From positions 248,001 to 312,000 of the forward strand of contig NZ_BDCU01000031.1 in assembly GCF_001618425.1 (NCBI RefSeq): a stretch of 64,000 nucleotides of DNA, given 5' to 3'. The DNA comes from Nocardia fusca NBRC 14340 (GTDB lineage Bacteria; Actinomycetota; Actinomycetes; Mycobacteriales; Mycobacteriaceae). Of the stretch, positions 24,801 to 32,787 are shown in pieces; position 1 is the stretch's first letter; every line of letters begins with the position of its first letter. The notes beneath the pieces were generated by a model. That model saw nothing but the letters and a program-made list of their open reading frames with translations. It had not been told where the DNA came from and searched no databases. A program made the translations under genes and the position numbers.

Positions 24801-27366
24801 CCTGGGCGAGCACACCGCGGCCGATGTGCTCGCCGCCGCCGAGAACGCCGCCGCCGCGGCGCACCAGGACCTCGACGGTGAATCGTTCGTCGCGCTCATG
24901 CACGCCGTCGACGAGATGGCCATGTTGTCCATCGCCGCTCAGCTGCGCGGCGCCGGCCTGTTCGGCGATCGCGAACAGTCCCACGACCTCACCGACATCG
25001 CGGCGGCCACCGGTGTGACCGAGCGTCAGCACGGCCTGCTGAAGCGCTGGCTGGCCGCGCTCGCGGACGGGGGAGCGGTGGTGCACGATCCGGAAACCGG
25101 CCGCTACAGCGACCTGATCGCCGCCGGACCGCGCGCGGTCGACGCGGCGTGGCGGCGCATCGACGAGCTGGAAGAGATCGTCGGTTACGGCAGCGAGACC
25201 CTGGCCTACATCCGTGCGTGCAGCAGCCGACTGGACGACCTGCTGCGCGGCGCGCTGGATGTGCGCGAATTGCTGTTCCCTGCCGGGAAGCCCGGCGCGG
25301 CGCACGCCGTGTACCGCACGAACCTGGTGGCGCGCAGTTCCCATCGCATCGTGATCGACACCGTACGCGAGATCGCCCGGCGGTCGCCGCACCGGCTGCG
25401 GATGCTGGAAGTCGGCGCGGGTATCGCCGGCACCAGCACCGACCTGATTCCCGCGCTGGCCGAGTTCGAACCGGACTATCAGTTCACGGACATATCGGAG
25501 TACTTCCTCGGCGAGGCCCGGAAGAAGTTCGCGGATTATCCGTGGGTGCGCTACGGACGCTTCGACATCAACGCCGACGCGCTCGACCAGGGCCTGCGGC
25601 CCAACTCGGCCGATGTCATCCTCTGCGCGAACGTGCTGCACAACTCCGTCGATGCCGACGACGTGCTGGCGCGGCTGCGGGGCCTGTTGGCGCCGGGTGG
25701 CTGGCTGGTATTCCTCGAACCCACCCGGCAGCACAATTACGCGCTCCTGGTGTCGATGGAATTCGAGTTCTTCAGCGAACTCACCGCCTTCACCGACGTC
25801 CGAGCGGGTACCGGACAGGCGTTCTTCACCCGCGATCAGTGGCTGCGCCAGCTCGACACCGCCGGCGCCGACCACGTCCGGGTGCTGCCCGCCGAGGACG
25901 CGCCGCTCGCGGCCTCCGGGCAGGGTGTGTTCCTCGCCCGGTTCAAGGGTGAGCGGCGCACCGTGACCGATCAGCAGCTCACCGACCACGTCGCGACACT
26001 GCTGCCCGACCATATGGTGCCGGACGAGATGAACCTGCTGGACGCCTTGCCGCGTTCGGCGAACGGGAAACTGGACCGAACGGCGCTGGCCGAGCGCGCC
26101 GCCGCGGCCCCGGCCGACCGGGCGGATTCCTCCTACCTTCCGCCGGCCGATGAGATCGAGGAGCGGATCGCGCAACTCTGGCAGGAAATGCTCGGTGTCC
26201 CGAAGGTCGGCCGCGACCAGAATTTCTACACCCTGGGCGGCGATTCGCTGTTGCTGTCGCAGATGGTCGGCAAACTGCGAGATCGGGTCCCCGAGGTCGC
26301 CGATATCGAATGGCAGGAACTGCTGCGCGATGTGCTGCGCAACCCCACGGTCGCCGCGCTCGCCGCGCGCCGCCATCGCAGGCAGGCACCCGCGGCGCCG
26401 GCGCCCGAGCAGACCGCGGTGCGGTCCCTGGGCGGTGCGGCCGGGCACGACAGTGGCACCTGGGTGCTCGTGCACGGTGGTACCGGCACGCTGTCGCCGT
26501 ACGACGCGCTGCTTCCCTACCTGAGGGAAGCCCACCCCGGGCCCCTGCTCGGGCTCGAGGTCACCGATCCGGCCGCGTACCTGGATATCCCGGCCGAGAC
26601 CGTGATCACCAAACAGGCCGCGGATTACGCGACGGAGCTGCTCGAGCACGACAGCCGCTTCCGGATCATCGGATACTCGGTCGGCGGCCTGCTCGCCGCC
26701 GAGATCGCGCGCACCCTCACCGAGGCGGGAGCGACGGTGGACGAACTCACCGTCATCGGCTCCTATCAGCCGCCCGCGGTACACGACGAGCTGATGACCG
26801 AATACGTTTTCGCCCAGTCCATCGGCGTCGACCCGGCCACGGTCGGATTCCCCGCCGACGACGCGGCGCTCGGGACCGCACTGCGCACGATTCTCGACCG
26901 CACCCCGGACCGGGTTCCCGCCGGTGCGCTCACCGGGCTGAACGGCGACTCGGCGCCGCTGGCGGCGAAGTTCCGGGAGCTGGCGGCCGTGCCGCGCACC
27001 GAGCGCCTGGCCGCACTACACGCGGCGGCCATCTCGGGGACCGGCCCGTACCGGTCGGGCGGGCTCGAGCTCGCGGAATTCCGCAGGCAGTTCGATATTT
27101 TCGCGCACAATCTGCGGGCTATGGGGGCGCACCGGGCCGAGCCCTACTTCGGACCGGTGCGGGTGCTGAGCAACAGTGGTGGCGCGACGATGATGGGGAC
27201 GCGGGCGGAGGTCGACCGGTTCTGGTCGCGGATCGGGCTCGGTGCCCTCGTCATCGAGGACATCCCCGGCGACCATCTCACCAGTATGTCCGCGATCCAC
27301 GCCGCCGAGGTCGCCGCGCGGATCACCGCGCCGCTGCCGGACGCGGTCAGCGAGCCGCGATCGTGA
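21859..27366 (+). CDS. Terminal NRPS: docking-Cy-A[MT]-PCP-TE (PchF-like)
   Basis: An 1835-residue terminal module with the same domain order as PchF of pyochelin synthesis. A TubC-type docking domain (1-50) is followed by Cy4 (about 70-490), then an A domain (about 530-960) whose by-eye code DLWNLSLIWK is cysteine-like. A methyltransferase inserted before the last A motif (about 985-1370) has SAM loop LEVGAGIAGTSTD. PCP Ser1463 lies in LGGDSL, and the thioesterase (about 1530-1830) has Ser1607 in GYSVGG and a C-terminal GDHL histidine. The Cy motif is ELLVVDAAS, with Glu for the first Asp. The GTG start overlaps the previous stop. The MT should methylate N of a reduced thiazolidine (pyochelin-like) or the alpha carbon (yersiniabactin-like); TE releases the acid. 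Confidence 0.92.
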   Translation: MNVPDLVNDLRQRGVHLWADGEQLRFRAPRGVLTAEHRKQLVAGKPAVLEYLARDQAVIRVSADSAAAHEPFPLTPVQQAYLIGRDPTYPFGGVACASYLEIAYEGVEPDSVEKAWNALVRRHDMLRATVHADGYQQVAAAVPHYEIPVTDVRGRDRAEVDAVRDRQRDDLLGPERATDTWPLFALRITRTDTACVLHLLVELLVVDAASMQLLLAELGELVHAAGDDAALRPAPEIGFRDYILGVQQLRNGSRYQRDRTYWQERIDTLPAAPELPTRVAGDGRPANAAPGFDRLHHWLPGSVLSGLARHATPHGLTPSGVVLAAYAEVIGRWSRKRQFTLNLPVFNRLPAHTDIGAVLGDFTSVNLLGIDLDEQDTFVDRARGITAQLFTDLDHRLFDGVEVLSELTRRAGNPVLMPVVFTSTLGSDDADARTHRGRILRGITRTPQVWLDCQVTPHDDGLLIAWDVRRDTLDGDTAAEAFAAFVDLLTRLAGAPGAWTTQYPVALPPAQRSRRDSYNDTAADVSPRLLHQRILERADTDPEAPAVIHRGTVLGFAELRRRVAASAAALREAGVRPGDRVAVVMEKGPEQVVAVLAASLVGAAYVPIAITQPMARRERIIDRAGAAVALTQSWLRDAGEIPATARPVAVDLLPGIDTVPDLAGDPDAPAYVIYTSGSTGEPKGVVVTHRAAANTIDDINERFALTSGDRVLGVASPAFDLSVWDIFGVLAAGGAVVLPEQDRVTDPSHWLELAQQHSVTLWNSVPGQLQMLLDVLDSTPGARAESLRLVLLSGDWIPLDLPDRIRANHPDLTVVGLGGATEAAIWSIHHPVRDIDPQWRSIPYGIPLRNQTMHVLDAALQECPEYVTGEIYIGGMGLAEGYLGDEELTAQRFIRHPRTGARLYRTGDLGRFHPDGRLEFLGREDTQVKIRGYRVELGEVESALRRHPAVADAAVLVDGRGPGARLLGFAEIATDASGDQGLGEHTAADVLAAAENAAAAAHQDLDGESFVALMHAVDEMAMLSIAAQLRGAGLFGDREQSHDLTDIAAATGVTERQHGLLKRWLAALADGGAVVHDPETGRYSDLIAAGPRAVDAAWRRIDELEEIVGYGSETLAYIRACSSRLDDLLRGALDVRELLFPAGKPGAAHAVYRTNLVARSSHRIVIDTVREIARRSPHRLRMLEVGAGIAGTSTDLIPALAEFEPDYQFTDISEYFLGEARKKFADYPWVRYGRFDINADALDQGLRPNSADVILCANVLHNSVDADDVLARLRGLLAPGGWLVFLEPTRQHNYALLVSMEFEFFSELTAFTDVRAGTGQAFFTRDQWLRQLDTAGADHVRVLPAEDAPLAASGQGVFLARFKGERRTVTDQQLTDHVATLLPDHMVPDEMNLLDALPRSANGKLDRTALAERAAAAPADRADSSYLPPADEIEERIAQLWQEMLGVPKVGRDQNFYTLGGDSLLLSQMVGKLRDRVPEVADIEWQELLRDVLRNPTVAALAARRHRRQAPAAPAPEQTAVRSLGGAAGHDSGTWVLVHGGTGTLSPYDALLPYLREAHPGPLLGLEVTDPAAYLDIPAETVITKQAADYATELLEHDSRFRIIGYSVGGLLAAEIARTLTEAGATVDELTVIGSYQPPAVHDELMTEYVFAQSIGVDPATVGFPADDAALGTALRTILDRTPDRVPAGALTGLNGDSAPLAAKFRELAAVPRTERLAALHAAAISGTGPYRSGGLELAEFRRQFDIFAHNLRAMGAHRAEPYFGPVRVLSNSGGATMMGTRAEVDRFWSRIGLGALVIEDIPGDHLTSMSAIHAAEVAARITAPLPDAVSEPRS

Positions 27367-28649
27367 CCGAGCGCGGCGAGGGAACCATTGGACACAGCAC
27401 TGTCGGTCGCGACGGGGCCGGGCCGCGGCGAGGTACCGCTGTGATCGAGCGCAGCGCGGGAGCCGATGGACGCAGCACCGCCGCGACCGGCTCGACGGGT
27501 CCGGTGGCGGTGCTCGGCGCCACCGGGGTGGTCGGGCGGGCAGCGGTGCGGATGCTCACCCGGCTCGGTATCGACGAGCTGCGGGTCGGCGCGCGCGAGG
27601 TGACCCGGGTCGAGCCGTCGGCACTCCCACCCGGCGCCGAACGGCGCCGGGTGGATGCCGGCGACCCGGATTCGCTGGCCGAGTTCTGCGCGGGAACCAG
27701 GCTCGTGCTCAACTGCGCGGGACCCTCCTATCTGCTGCTGGACCGGGTCGCGCGGGCCGCGTTGGCGGTCGGCAGCGACTATGTCGATGTCTCCGGGGAC
27801 GGCCCCACCCATCGGCTGCTCGCGGGGTCGCCGCTACTGGACGGCGGGCGGACCGCGGTGTTGTCCGCCGGTATGCTGCCCGGCCTGGCCAACGTCGTCC
27901 CCCGTCTGCTGGCCGACGATCTCACCGGGGCCCGGTTGGTCGTCTATGCGGGCGGTATCGAGCCGTTCGCGCCGGCCTCGGCCGGGGACCTCGCCCTGTC
28001 GCTCGACAGTTCCGACGGCGCGGCCGACGACGGCCACTGGTACGGGGAAACCCTGGCCGCGTGGTCCGGTGGCCGCCGGCTGCGCAATGCCCTCCCGGTG
28101 CGCGAGGACGTCGAGGTCGCCGGGTTCCCCGGCCGGGTGACCACCATGCCGTTCCTCACCGCCGACGCCGAACGGCTGGCCCGCTCGGCCGGGCTGGACG
28201 AACTGCACTGGCACAACGTGTTCGTGGGCACCGCGCTCCGGCTGACGCTCACCCGGCTCCGCGGCCGTGTCCGCCGCAGCGGCGAACCGGTGTCGACCCC
28301 CGCCGACGTCGCGGCGCTGGCACCGATCGTCGAAGAGATCAGCGCGGCGGCCGAACTCGATCTGGCCGGGCTGGACCCCTTCTACCTCATGGCGTTCACG
28401 GTGCACCGGCCGGGCAGCAGCGATACCGCGGTGCTGCGCACCCCGAGCAGCTTCGAGCTCACCGCGGCGACGGCCGCGCACGCGGTCGCGGCCGTGCTGT
28501 CCGGGGCGATTGCTCCGGGCCTGCACTACGCCGACGATGTGCTCGATCCCCGCGGTCTGCTCGACGCGGTGGCCGGCCTCGGGGCATTGCCCGTCTTCCA
28601 GACCCATCGGCACGCCCACGACGAACCGATGGAGGCGGGCACACTGTGA
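27363..28649 (+). CDS. Saccharopine-dehydrogenase-like NAD(P) oxidoreductase (candidate second heterocycle reductase)
   Basis: A 428-residue protein with an N-terminal Rossmann motif VAVLGATGVVG (about residue 47) after a poorly conserved leader, then NCAGPSYLLLDRV, DYVDVSGDG and LSAGMLPGLANV, the pattern of saccharopine dehydrogenase/trans-acting enoyl reductase relatives. The GTG at 27363 overlaps the NRPS stop; a second GTG at 27441 would give a shorter leader. It is sandwiched between the terminal NRPS and a thiazolinyl imine reductase. Enantio-pyochelin clusters use a reductase (PchK) unlike PchG for thiazoline reduction; I recall it as belonging to this wider superfamily, but have not checked. 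A role in reducing one thiazoline is therefore inferred. Confidence 0.75.
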   Translation: MTERGEGTIGHSTVGRDGAGPRRGTAVIERSAGADGRSTAATGSTGPVAVLGATGVVGRAAVRMLTRLGIDELRVGAREVTRVEPSALPPGAERRRVDAGDPDSLAEFCAGTRLVLNCAGPSYLLLDRVARAALAVGSDYVDVSGDGPTHRLLAGSPLLDGGRTAVLSAGMLPGLANVVPRLLADDLTGARLVVYAGGIEPFAPASAGDLALSLDSSDGAADDGHWYGETLAAWSGGRRLRNALPVREDVEVAGFPGRVTTMPFLTADAERLARSAGLDELHWHNVFVGTALRLTLTRLRGRVRRSGEPVSTPADVAALAPIVEEISAAAELDLAGLDPFYLMAFTVHRPGSSDTAVLRTPSSFELTAATAAHAVAAVLSGAIAPGLHYADDVLDPRGLLDAVAGLGALPVFQTHRHAHDEPMEAGTL

Positions 28650-29833
28650 ACGATTCGCCACCGACGGGCAGCCCGCGGAGCGTCCATACCTCACCGGTCC
28701 GTAACCCGCGGGGTGTCGCGGTACCGAAGGTCGTCGTGTGTGGCACGTCCTTCGGCCGGGTGTACCTGCAAGCGGTGCACGACGACCCGGACGTCGAACT
28801 CGCGGGTGTCGTCTCGCGCGGCAGCGCCACCTCGCTGGAGTATGCGAAAGCCTATGGGGTGCCGCACTACACCGGCGTCGAACGGCTACCCGGTGATATC
28901 GATATCGCCTGTGTCGCGGTGCGTGCCGGTGCCGCCGGCGGTGACGGCGCGGAGCTGGCCCGAAGCCTGATGAGCCGCGGTATCCACGTGTTGCAGGAGC
29001 ATCTGCTGCATCCGGATGAGCTCACCGACTGTCTGCGAACCGCCCGCGAACACGGGGTCTGCTACCGGCTCAACTCGTTCTATCCGCACCTGCGGCCGGT
29101 GGAGCTGTTCTTGCGGGCCGCCGAGGTCCTCCGGGAGCGGCAGCAGCCGTTGCATGTGGATGCCGCGGCCGGTGGCCAGGTGGCCTATTCGCTGCTCGAC
29201 ATCATCGGCCGGGCCGTGGGCAGGCTGCGGCCGTGGGCGATCAGCGACCCCGCACCTGTCCCGCCGGAGCTGGCCGCACTGGCCGATCCGCCGATGCCCT
29301 ACACCCACCTGACCGCGGTGATCGGGGGCGTGCCGGTGTCGTTGCGGGTGCAGAACCAGATCCACCCCGCCGACCCGGACAATCACGCCCTGCTGTTGCA
29401 CCGGCTCGCGATCGCTTTCGAAGGCGGCGTGCTGTCCCTCGCCGACACACACGGTCCGGTGCTGTGGAGTCCGCGCCTGCACACCGACCGCGACGCGTCC
29501 GGACGACTGGTGATGGCCGGCCCCGGTACCGAAAGGCTGGAAGTGCCGAGCACCGAGATTCTCGAGCATGCGACCGTACCGACGTTCCGGACCGTCTTCG
29601 ACGAACTCTGGCCAAGAAGTGTCCGAGTCGCCCTGGGGCAGTTGCGCGCCGATATCGCCGATCCGCGCCGGTCCGTCGGTGCCGGCCAGTGGGCGGTGAC
29701 CGTGACCGCCATGTGGCGGCGACTCACCACCGCGCTCGGCCGGCCCGAGTTGATCCGGCCACCGGCGCCGGCGCCGGTGCCACTGCCGGAACTGCTCGCC
29801 GACCGGCGGCCACGGCCCGGTGACAGCCGATGA
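28646..29833 (+). CDS. Thiazolinyl imine reductase (Irp3/YbtU/PchG family)
   Basis: A 395-residue NADPH-dependent enzyme that reduces a carrier-bound thiazoline to thiazolidine during assembly. The start of the fold reads VVVCGTSFGRVYLQAV, with GVVSRGSATSLEYAKAYGVPHYT, DIACVAVRAGAAGGDG and GIHVLQEHLLHPDEL, all closely following YbtU/PchG. The GTG overlaps the preceding stop (GTGA), and about 28 extra residues precede the fold. It is in the rightward operon immediately behind the NRPSs and one other reductase, before a P450. Reduction by this enzyme would create the secondary amine that the embedded methyltransferase could N-methylate. Confidence 0.93.
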   Translation: MNDSPPTGSPRSVHTSPVRNPRGVAVPKVVVCGTSFGRVYLQAVHDDPDVELAGVVSRGSATSLEYAKAYGVPHYTGVERLPGDIDIACVAVRAGAAGGDGAELARSLMSRGIHVLQEHLLHPDELTDCLRTAREHGVCYRLNSFYPHLRPVELFLRAAEVLRERQQPLHVDAAAGGQVAYSLLDIIGRAVGRLRPWAISDPAPVPPELAALADPPMPYTHLTAVIGGVPVSLRVQNQIHPADPDNHALLLHRLAIAFEGGVLSLADTHGPVLWSPRLHTDRDASGRLVMAGPGTERLEVPSTEILEHATVPTFRTVFDELWPRSVRVALGQLRADIADPRRSVGAGQWAVTVTAMWRRLTTALGRPELIRPPAPAPVPLPELLADRRPRPGDSR

Positions 29834-31122
29834 CCGCGACCGATTCGACGCGCGAACTAGCGGACCTACAGGCTTTTTCGGCCGACCCGTATACCACTGT
29901 GCAGCGGCTGTATCGGGAGAACGGAGCGATCTCCACCCTCGGTGCCGGGCCGATGCGCTTCCGGGTCGCCCTCGGTACCGAGGTGTGCGCGTTCGTCCTC
30001 GCGAACAGTGATCTGTTCAGCTGGGAGGCGGCGTTCACCGCGCTGGCTCCGCTGACCGGGCGATCCGCCCTGCTGGTCAACGACGGCGACCGGCACCGCC
30101 GCCTGCGCCGGTTGGTCACCCCGGCCTTCACCGTGCGCCGGGTCGATGACCACCGTGGCACGGTTACCCGCTGTATCGAGAACGCGATGGCGGGATGGGC
30201 CCCGGGCGATGTCGTCGATGTGTACCCCGCGCTGCGCCGGGCCATGCGCCTGGCCACCCTGGAGAGCCTGTTCGGTGTGGCGGCCATGGAACGTTCCGAA
30301 GGGCTCGACGATTGGCTGCACGACATCCACCGCGCCATCGACGCCGATGTGGTCGGCGGCAGCATCGAGCGCGGCTCGGGCTCGCCGGTCTGGCGCCGGG
30401 CCCTCCTGGCCCGTTCCTCGGTCCACCGGTGGGTGATCGCCGAGATCGAGCGGCGCGGTGCGCAGCACGAGCCGGGTGACGACGTCCTCGGCGTGCTGTT
30501 GCGCGGGGTGAACGGTACCCGGCTCACCGATGACGAGATCACCGACCAGCTGGTGAGCCTGCTCGAGGCCGGGGCCGAGACAACGGCGGCGCAGCTGTCC
30601 TGGATGCTGTACTGCACGCTGCGCGATCGTCGCCTCTGGACGGAGATCACCGCCGCGGTTACCGATCGTGGCGCGGACGAGCCCGGCCCACCCGGTCTGG
30701 ATCACCTCGTCTCCGAGACCATGCGCCTTTATCCCGCCACGGCCATCATCTCGCGTAAGGTCGCCGGTGGGTTCACCCTGGCCGGGCAGCAATTCGTCCC
30801 CGGTGATCTATTGATCTTCAGCCCGTTCCACACCCACCGGCTGGACTCGGTCTGGCCGGATCCGGAACGTTTCGACCCTCGTAGATGGGACCCTGATTCC
30901 GAGCGTTATCACCGTCCGGCGCCGTACGAGTTCCTGCCGTTCGGGGTCGGCCCGCACCGCTGCATCGGCGCCCACTTCGCCACCATGGCGATCAAGTCCG
31001 CCTTTGCCGCTATCGCTCGGCGAATCGACGGCGAACTACTGACGGCGGATGTGTGTCCCGAGGGGTTGATCGGCATGCATCCGAAGGGTGGAATCACCGT
31101 GCGCATCGACGAAAAACGGTGA
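29830..31122 (+). CDS. Cytochrome P450 (second tailoring P450)
   Basis: A 430-residue P450. Motifs: I-helix AGAETT, K-helix SETMRLYP (ExxR), meander FDPRRWDPDS, haem loop FGVGPHRCIG. It differs clearly from the P450 at 9.3 kb; the KETLRL/FGxGxRxCIG style resembles the CYP102/CYP4-like long-chain or secondary-metabolite groups. The ATG overlaps the imine reductase stop (ATGA), making it the last gene of the rightward operon. Coelibactin clusters also carry a P450 next to the reductase. A likely task is oxidation of a thiazoline/thiazolidine or of the aryl ring. No redox partner gene is adjacent. Confidence 0.87.
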   Translation: MTATDSTRELADLQAFSADPYTTVQRLYRENGAISTLGAGPMRFRVALGTEVCAFVLANSDLFSWEAAFTALAPLTGRSALLVNDGDRHRRLRRLVTPAFTVRRVDDHRGTVTRCIENAMAGWAPGDVVDVYPALRRAMRLATLESLFGVAAMERSEGLDDWLHDIHRAIDADVVGGSIERGSGSPVWRRALLARSSVHRWVIAEIERRGAQHEPGDDVLGVLLRGVNGTRLTDDEITDQLVSLLEAGAETTAAQLSWMLYCTLRDRRLWTEITAAVTDRGADEPGPPGLDHLVSETMRLYPATAIISRKVAGGFTLAGQQFVPGDLLIFSPFHTHRLDSVWPDPERFDPRRWDPDSERYHRPAPYEFLPFGVGPHRCIGAHFATMAIKSAFAAIARRIDGELLTADVCPEGLIGMHPKGGITVRIDEKR

Positions 31123-31170
31123 GGCAGCGAGAGGTACCCGCAGCGTGGGCCGCGGGTACCTCCGTCCCGG

Positions 31171-31884
31171 TCAGTTCTGTGGTGCGCGCAGGACACCGGC
31201 CTGTGCGGTGAGCTGTTCGCCGGTCAGACCCGTTTCCTCGGCCAGATCTTCTATGCCGAATGTATGCCACTCGCTGACATTCCGGACCACCCTGGTGGGT
31301 GCCGCTTCGCCACTGACCCGCCACGTCGAGGTCATCCGGATCAGGTCGCCGCCGATCGGCTCGGCCTCGAGTGATCCTTCGTAGACGAGGTCGCCGATCT
31401 GCTCACGGGCCAGCTCCATCGGAGGCAACGTCGTGGGACGCGTCACCGGCAGAAGTTCCACCAGCACCGGCGCGCCGGGCGCCAACCGGGGGAGTACTCG
31501 ATCCCACAGTGCCCGACGGTCTTCCGGTCCGATATGCCCGAGTACGCCGAAGAGGATCAACGCCGAAATCGAATCGGGCAATACGACCGATTCCGCCGGT
31601 TCTCCCACGATGGTGACCCGGCGCCGGAGGTCCTCGTCGGCAACCACATCGTGTGTCAGAACCGCTCGCATCGCCGGGGCGGGCTCGCAGGCAAGGATCT
31701 TCGCCGACGGCAGCACCTCGGCGACGATGCGGCAGGTGCGCCCCGTGCCCGCCCCGATGTCGACCACCGGCCCCGCGCTCGGATCGACCTCGGCGAGGAT
31801 CTTCCGCAGGGCGGCTTCCCCTTCGGGGTGCGCGCGGGGCACAAGATCGTAGAACTCGGCGACCGGCGAGTAGAAGTCGTCCAT
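31171..31884 (-). CDS. SAM-dependent methyltransferase (class I, small-molecule)
   Basis: A 237-residue class I methyltransferase: N-terminal YSPVAEFYDLV, SAM loop VVDIGAGTGRTC near residue 42, acidic residue after strand 2 (ILACEPAPAMR), and LILFGVLGHI at strand 4. The second of two in-frame ATGs (31884) is used because AGGAG lies 8 bases before it but only 2 before the first. It is convergent with the P450 and divergent from the flavin reductase, sharing the zinc box at 31931. Target unknown; the cluster has two other free-standing methyltransferases and one inside the NRPS. Confidence 0.78.
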   Translation of the reverse strand: MDDFYSPVAEFYDLVPRAHPEGEAALRKILAEVDPSAGPVVDIGAGTGRTCRIVAEVLPSAKILACEPAPAMRAVLTHDVVADEDLRRRVTIVGEPAESVVLPDSISALILFGVLGHIGPEDRRALWDRVLPRLAPGAPVLVELLPVTRPTTLPPMELAREQIGDLVYEGSLEAEPIGGDLIRMTSTWRVSGEAAPTRVVRNVSEWHTFGIEDLAEETGLTGEQLTAQAGVLRAPQN

Positions 31885-31930
31885 GCACATCTCTCCTGTT
31901 TCATGACACCACAGCCGTTCGGCTCCTTAT

Positions 31931-31945
31931 TGAAAAAGATTATCA
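31931..31945. promoter_or_regulatory. Zur-box-like operator between methyltransferase and flavin reductase
   Basis: TGAAAAAGATTATCA matches the Zur box at 13 of 15 positions. It lies 47 bases before the methyltransferase start (minus strand) and 39 before the flavin reductase start, in an AT-rich gap, so it can control both directions. Confidence 0.75.
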
Positions 31946-31983
31946 TTATGACCGTCTCGTTCGCTGCCGTGGAAGGATCTGTT

Positions 31984-32706
31984 ATGCCGTCGTTCCGAAG
32001 AGTCCATGTATCGCCTCCGGCGGAACGTGGCGGGCCGGATCGCTCGTCGGCCGCTGGGGCGGATGTGCCCGCGTTCGGTGGACTTCCCGGGATCGGGGAT
32101 CGGAGCGCTGAAGCGCTGTTCCGTGGCGACTACGTGACCGCGCCGGTCGGTCTGCCCGGGATCGATCCGCGCGTATTCCGGAATGTGCTGGGGCGGTTCT
32201 GTACCGGCGTCACCGTGATCACCGCCCTCGAACAGGATGGCGCGCCGGCGGGGTTCGCTTGTCAATCGTTCGCCGCACTGTCTCTGGAGCCGCCGCTGGT
32301 GTTGTTCTGTCCGGCCAAGGGCTCGCGCGCGTGGGCTGCGATCGAGCGGGCGGGAAAGTTCTGCGTGAACGTACTGACCGAGGAGCAGCGGCAGGTGTGC
32401 GCCCGCTTCGGGTCCCGGACGGTCGACAAATTCGCCGGAACACAGTGGTACACATCGGAACTGGACCTACCTGTCCTGGCCGACGGGCTGGCGGCCATCC
32501 AGTGTTCGGTGGCGAGTGTCGTCGACGGCGGCGATCATCTCATCGTCGTCGGCCGGGTGCTGGCGCTGTCCGAACCCGCCGGCTCCGGTCGTCCGCTGTT
32601 GTTCTACCGCGGCCGGTACGCCGGTATCGCGCCCACCGAAGGGCTGCCTCCGATATGGCATGCCGACCTGGAGCATTTCCTGACCACGACATCGGATTCG
32701 TGGTAG
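31984..32706 (+). CDS. NAD(P)H:flavin oxidoreductase (HpaC-like, FADH2/FMNH2 supplier)
   Basis: A 240-residue protein with an unstructured leader of about 65 residues and then the flavin-reductase split-barrel: DPRVFRNVLGRFCTGVTVIT, GFACQSFAALSLEPPLVLFCP, SRAWAAIERAGKFCVNVL. Enzymes of this family reduce free FAD or FMN with NAD(P)H for a partner monooxygenase or halogenase. The only obvious two-component partner here is the halogenase-like enzyme at 7.7-9.3 kb. The ATG at 31984 has AAGGA 6 bases upstream; the earlier ATG at 31948 would nearly touch the operator. It is divergent from a methyltransferase and convergent with the Zur-like gene. Confidence 0.86.
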   Translation: MPSFRRVHVSPPAERGGPDRSSAAGADVPAFGGLPGIGDRSAEALFRGDYVTAPVGLPGIDPRVFRNVLGRFCTGVTVITALEQDGAPAGFACQSFAALSLEPPLVLFCPAKGSRAWAAIERAGKFCVNVLTEEQRQVCARFGSRTVDKFAGTQWYTSELDLPVLADGLAAIQCSVASVVDGGDHLIVVGRVLALSEPAGSGRPLLFYRGRYAGIAPTEGLPPIWHADLEHFLTTTSDSW

Positions 32707-32787
32707 CCGCAGCCTCGTTCGGCAGGCGGACCGCGGTCTCGGTAACCGGCCGGATCGCGGGATCGGAGCGGGTTCTGCACCCTCCCG

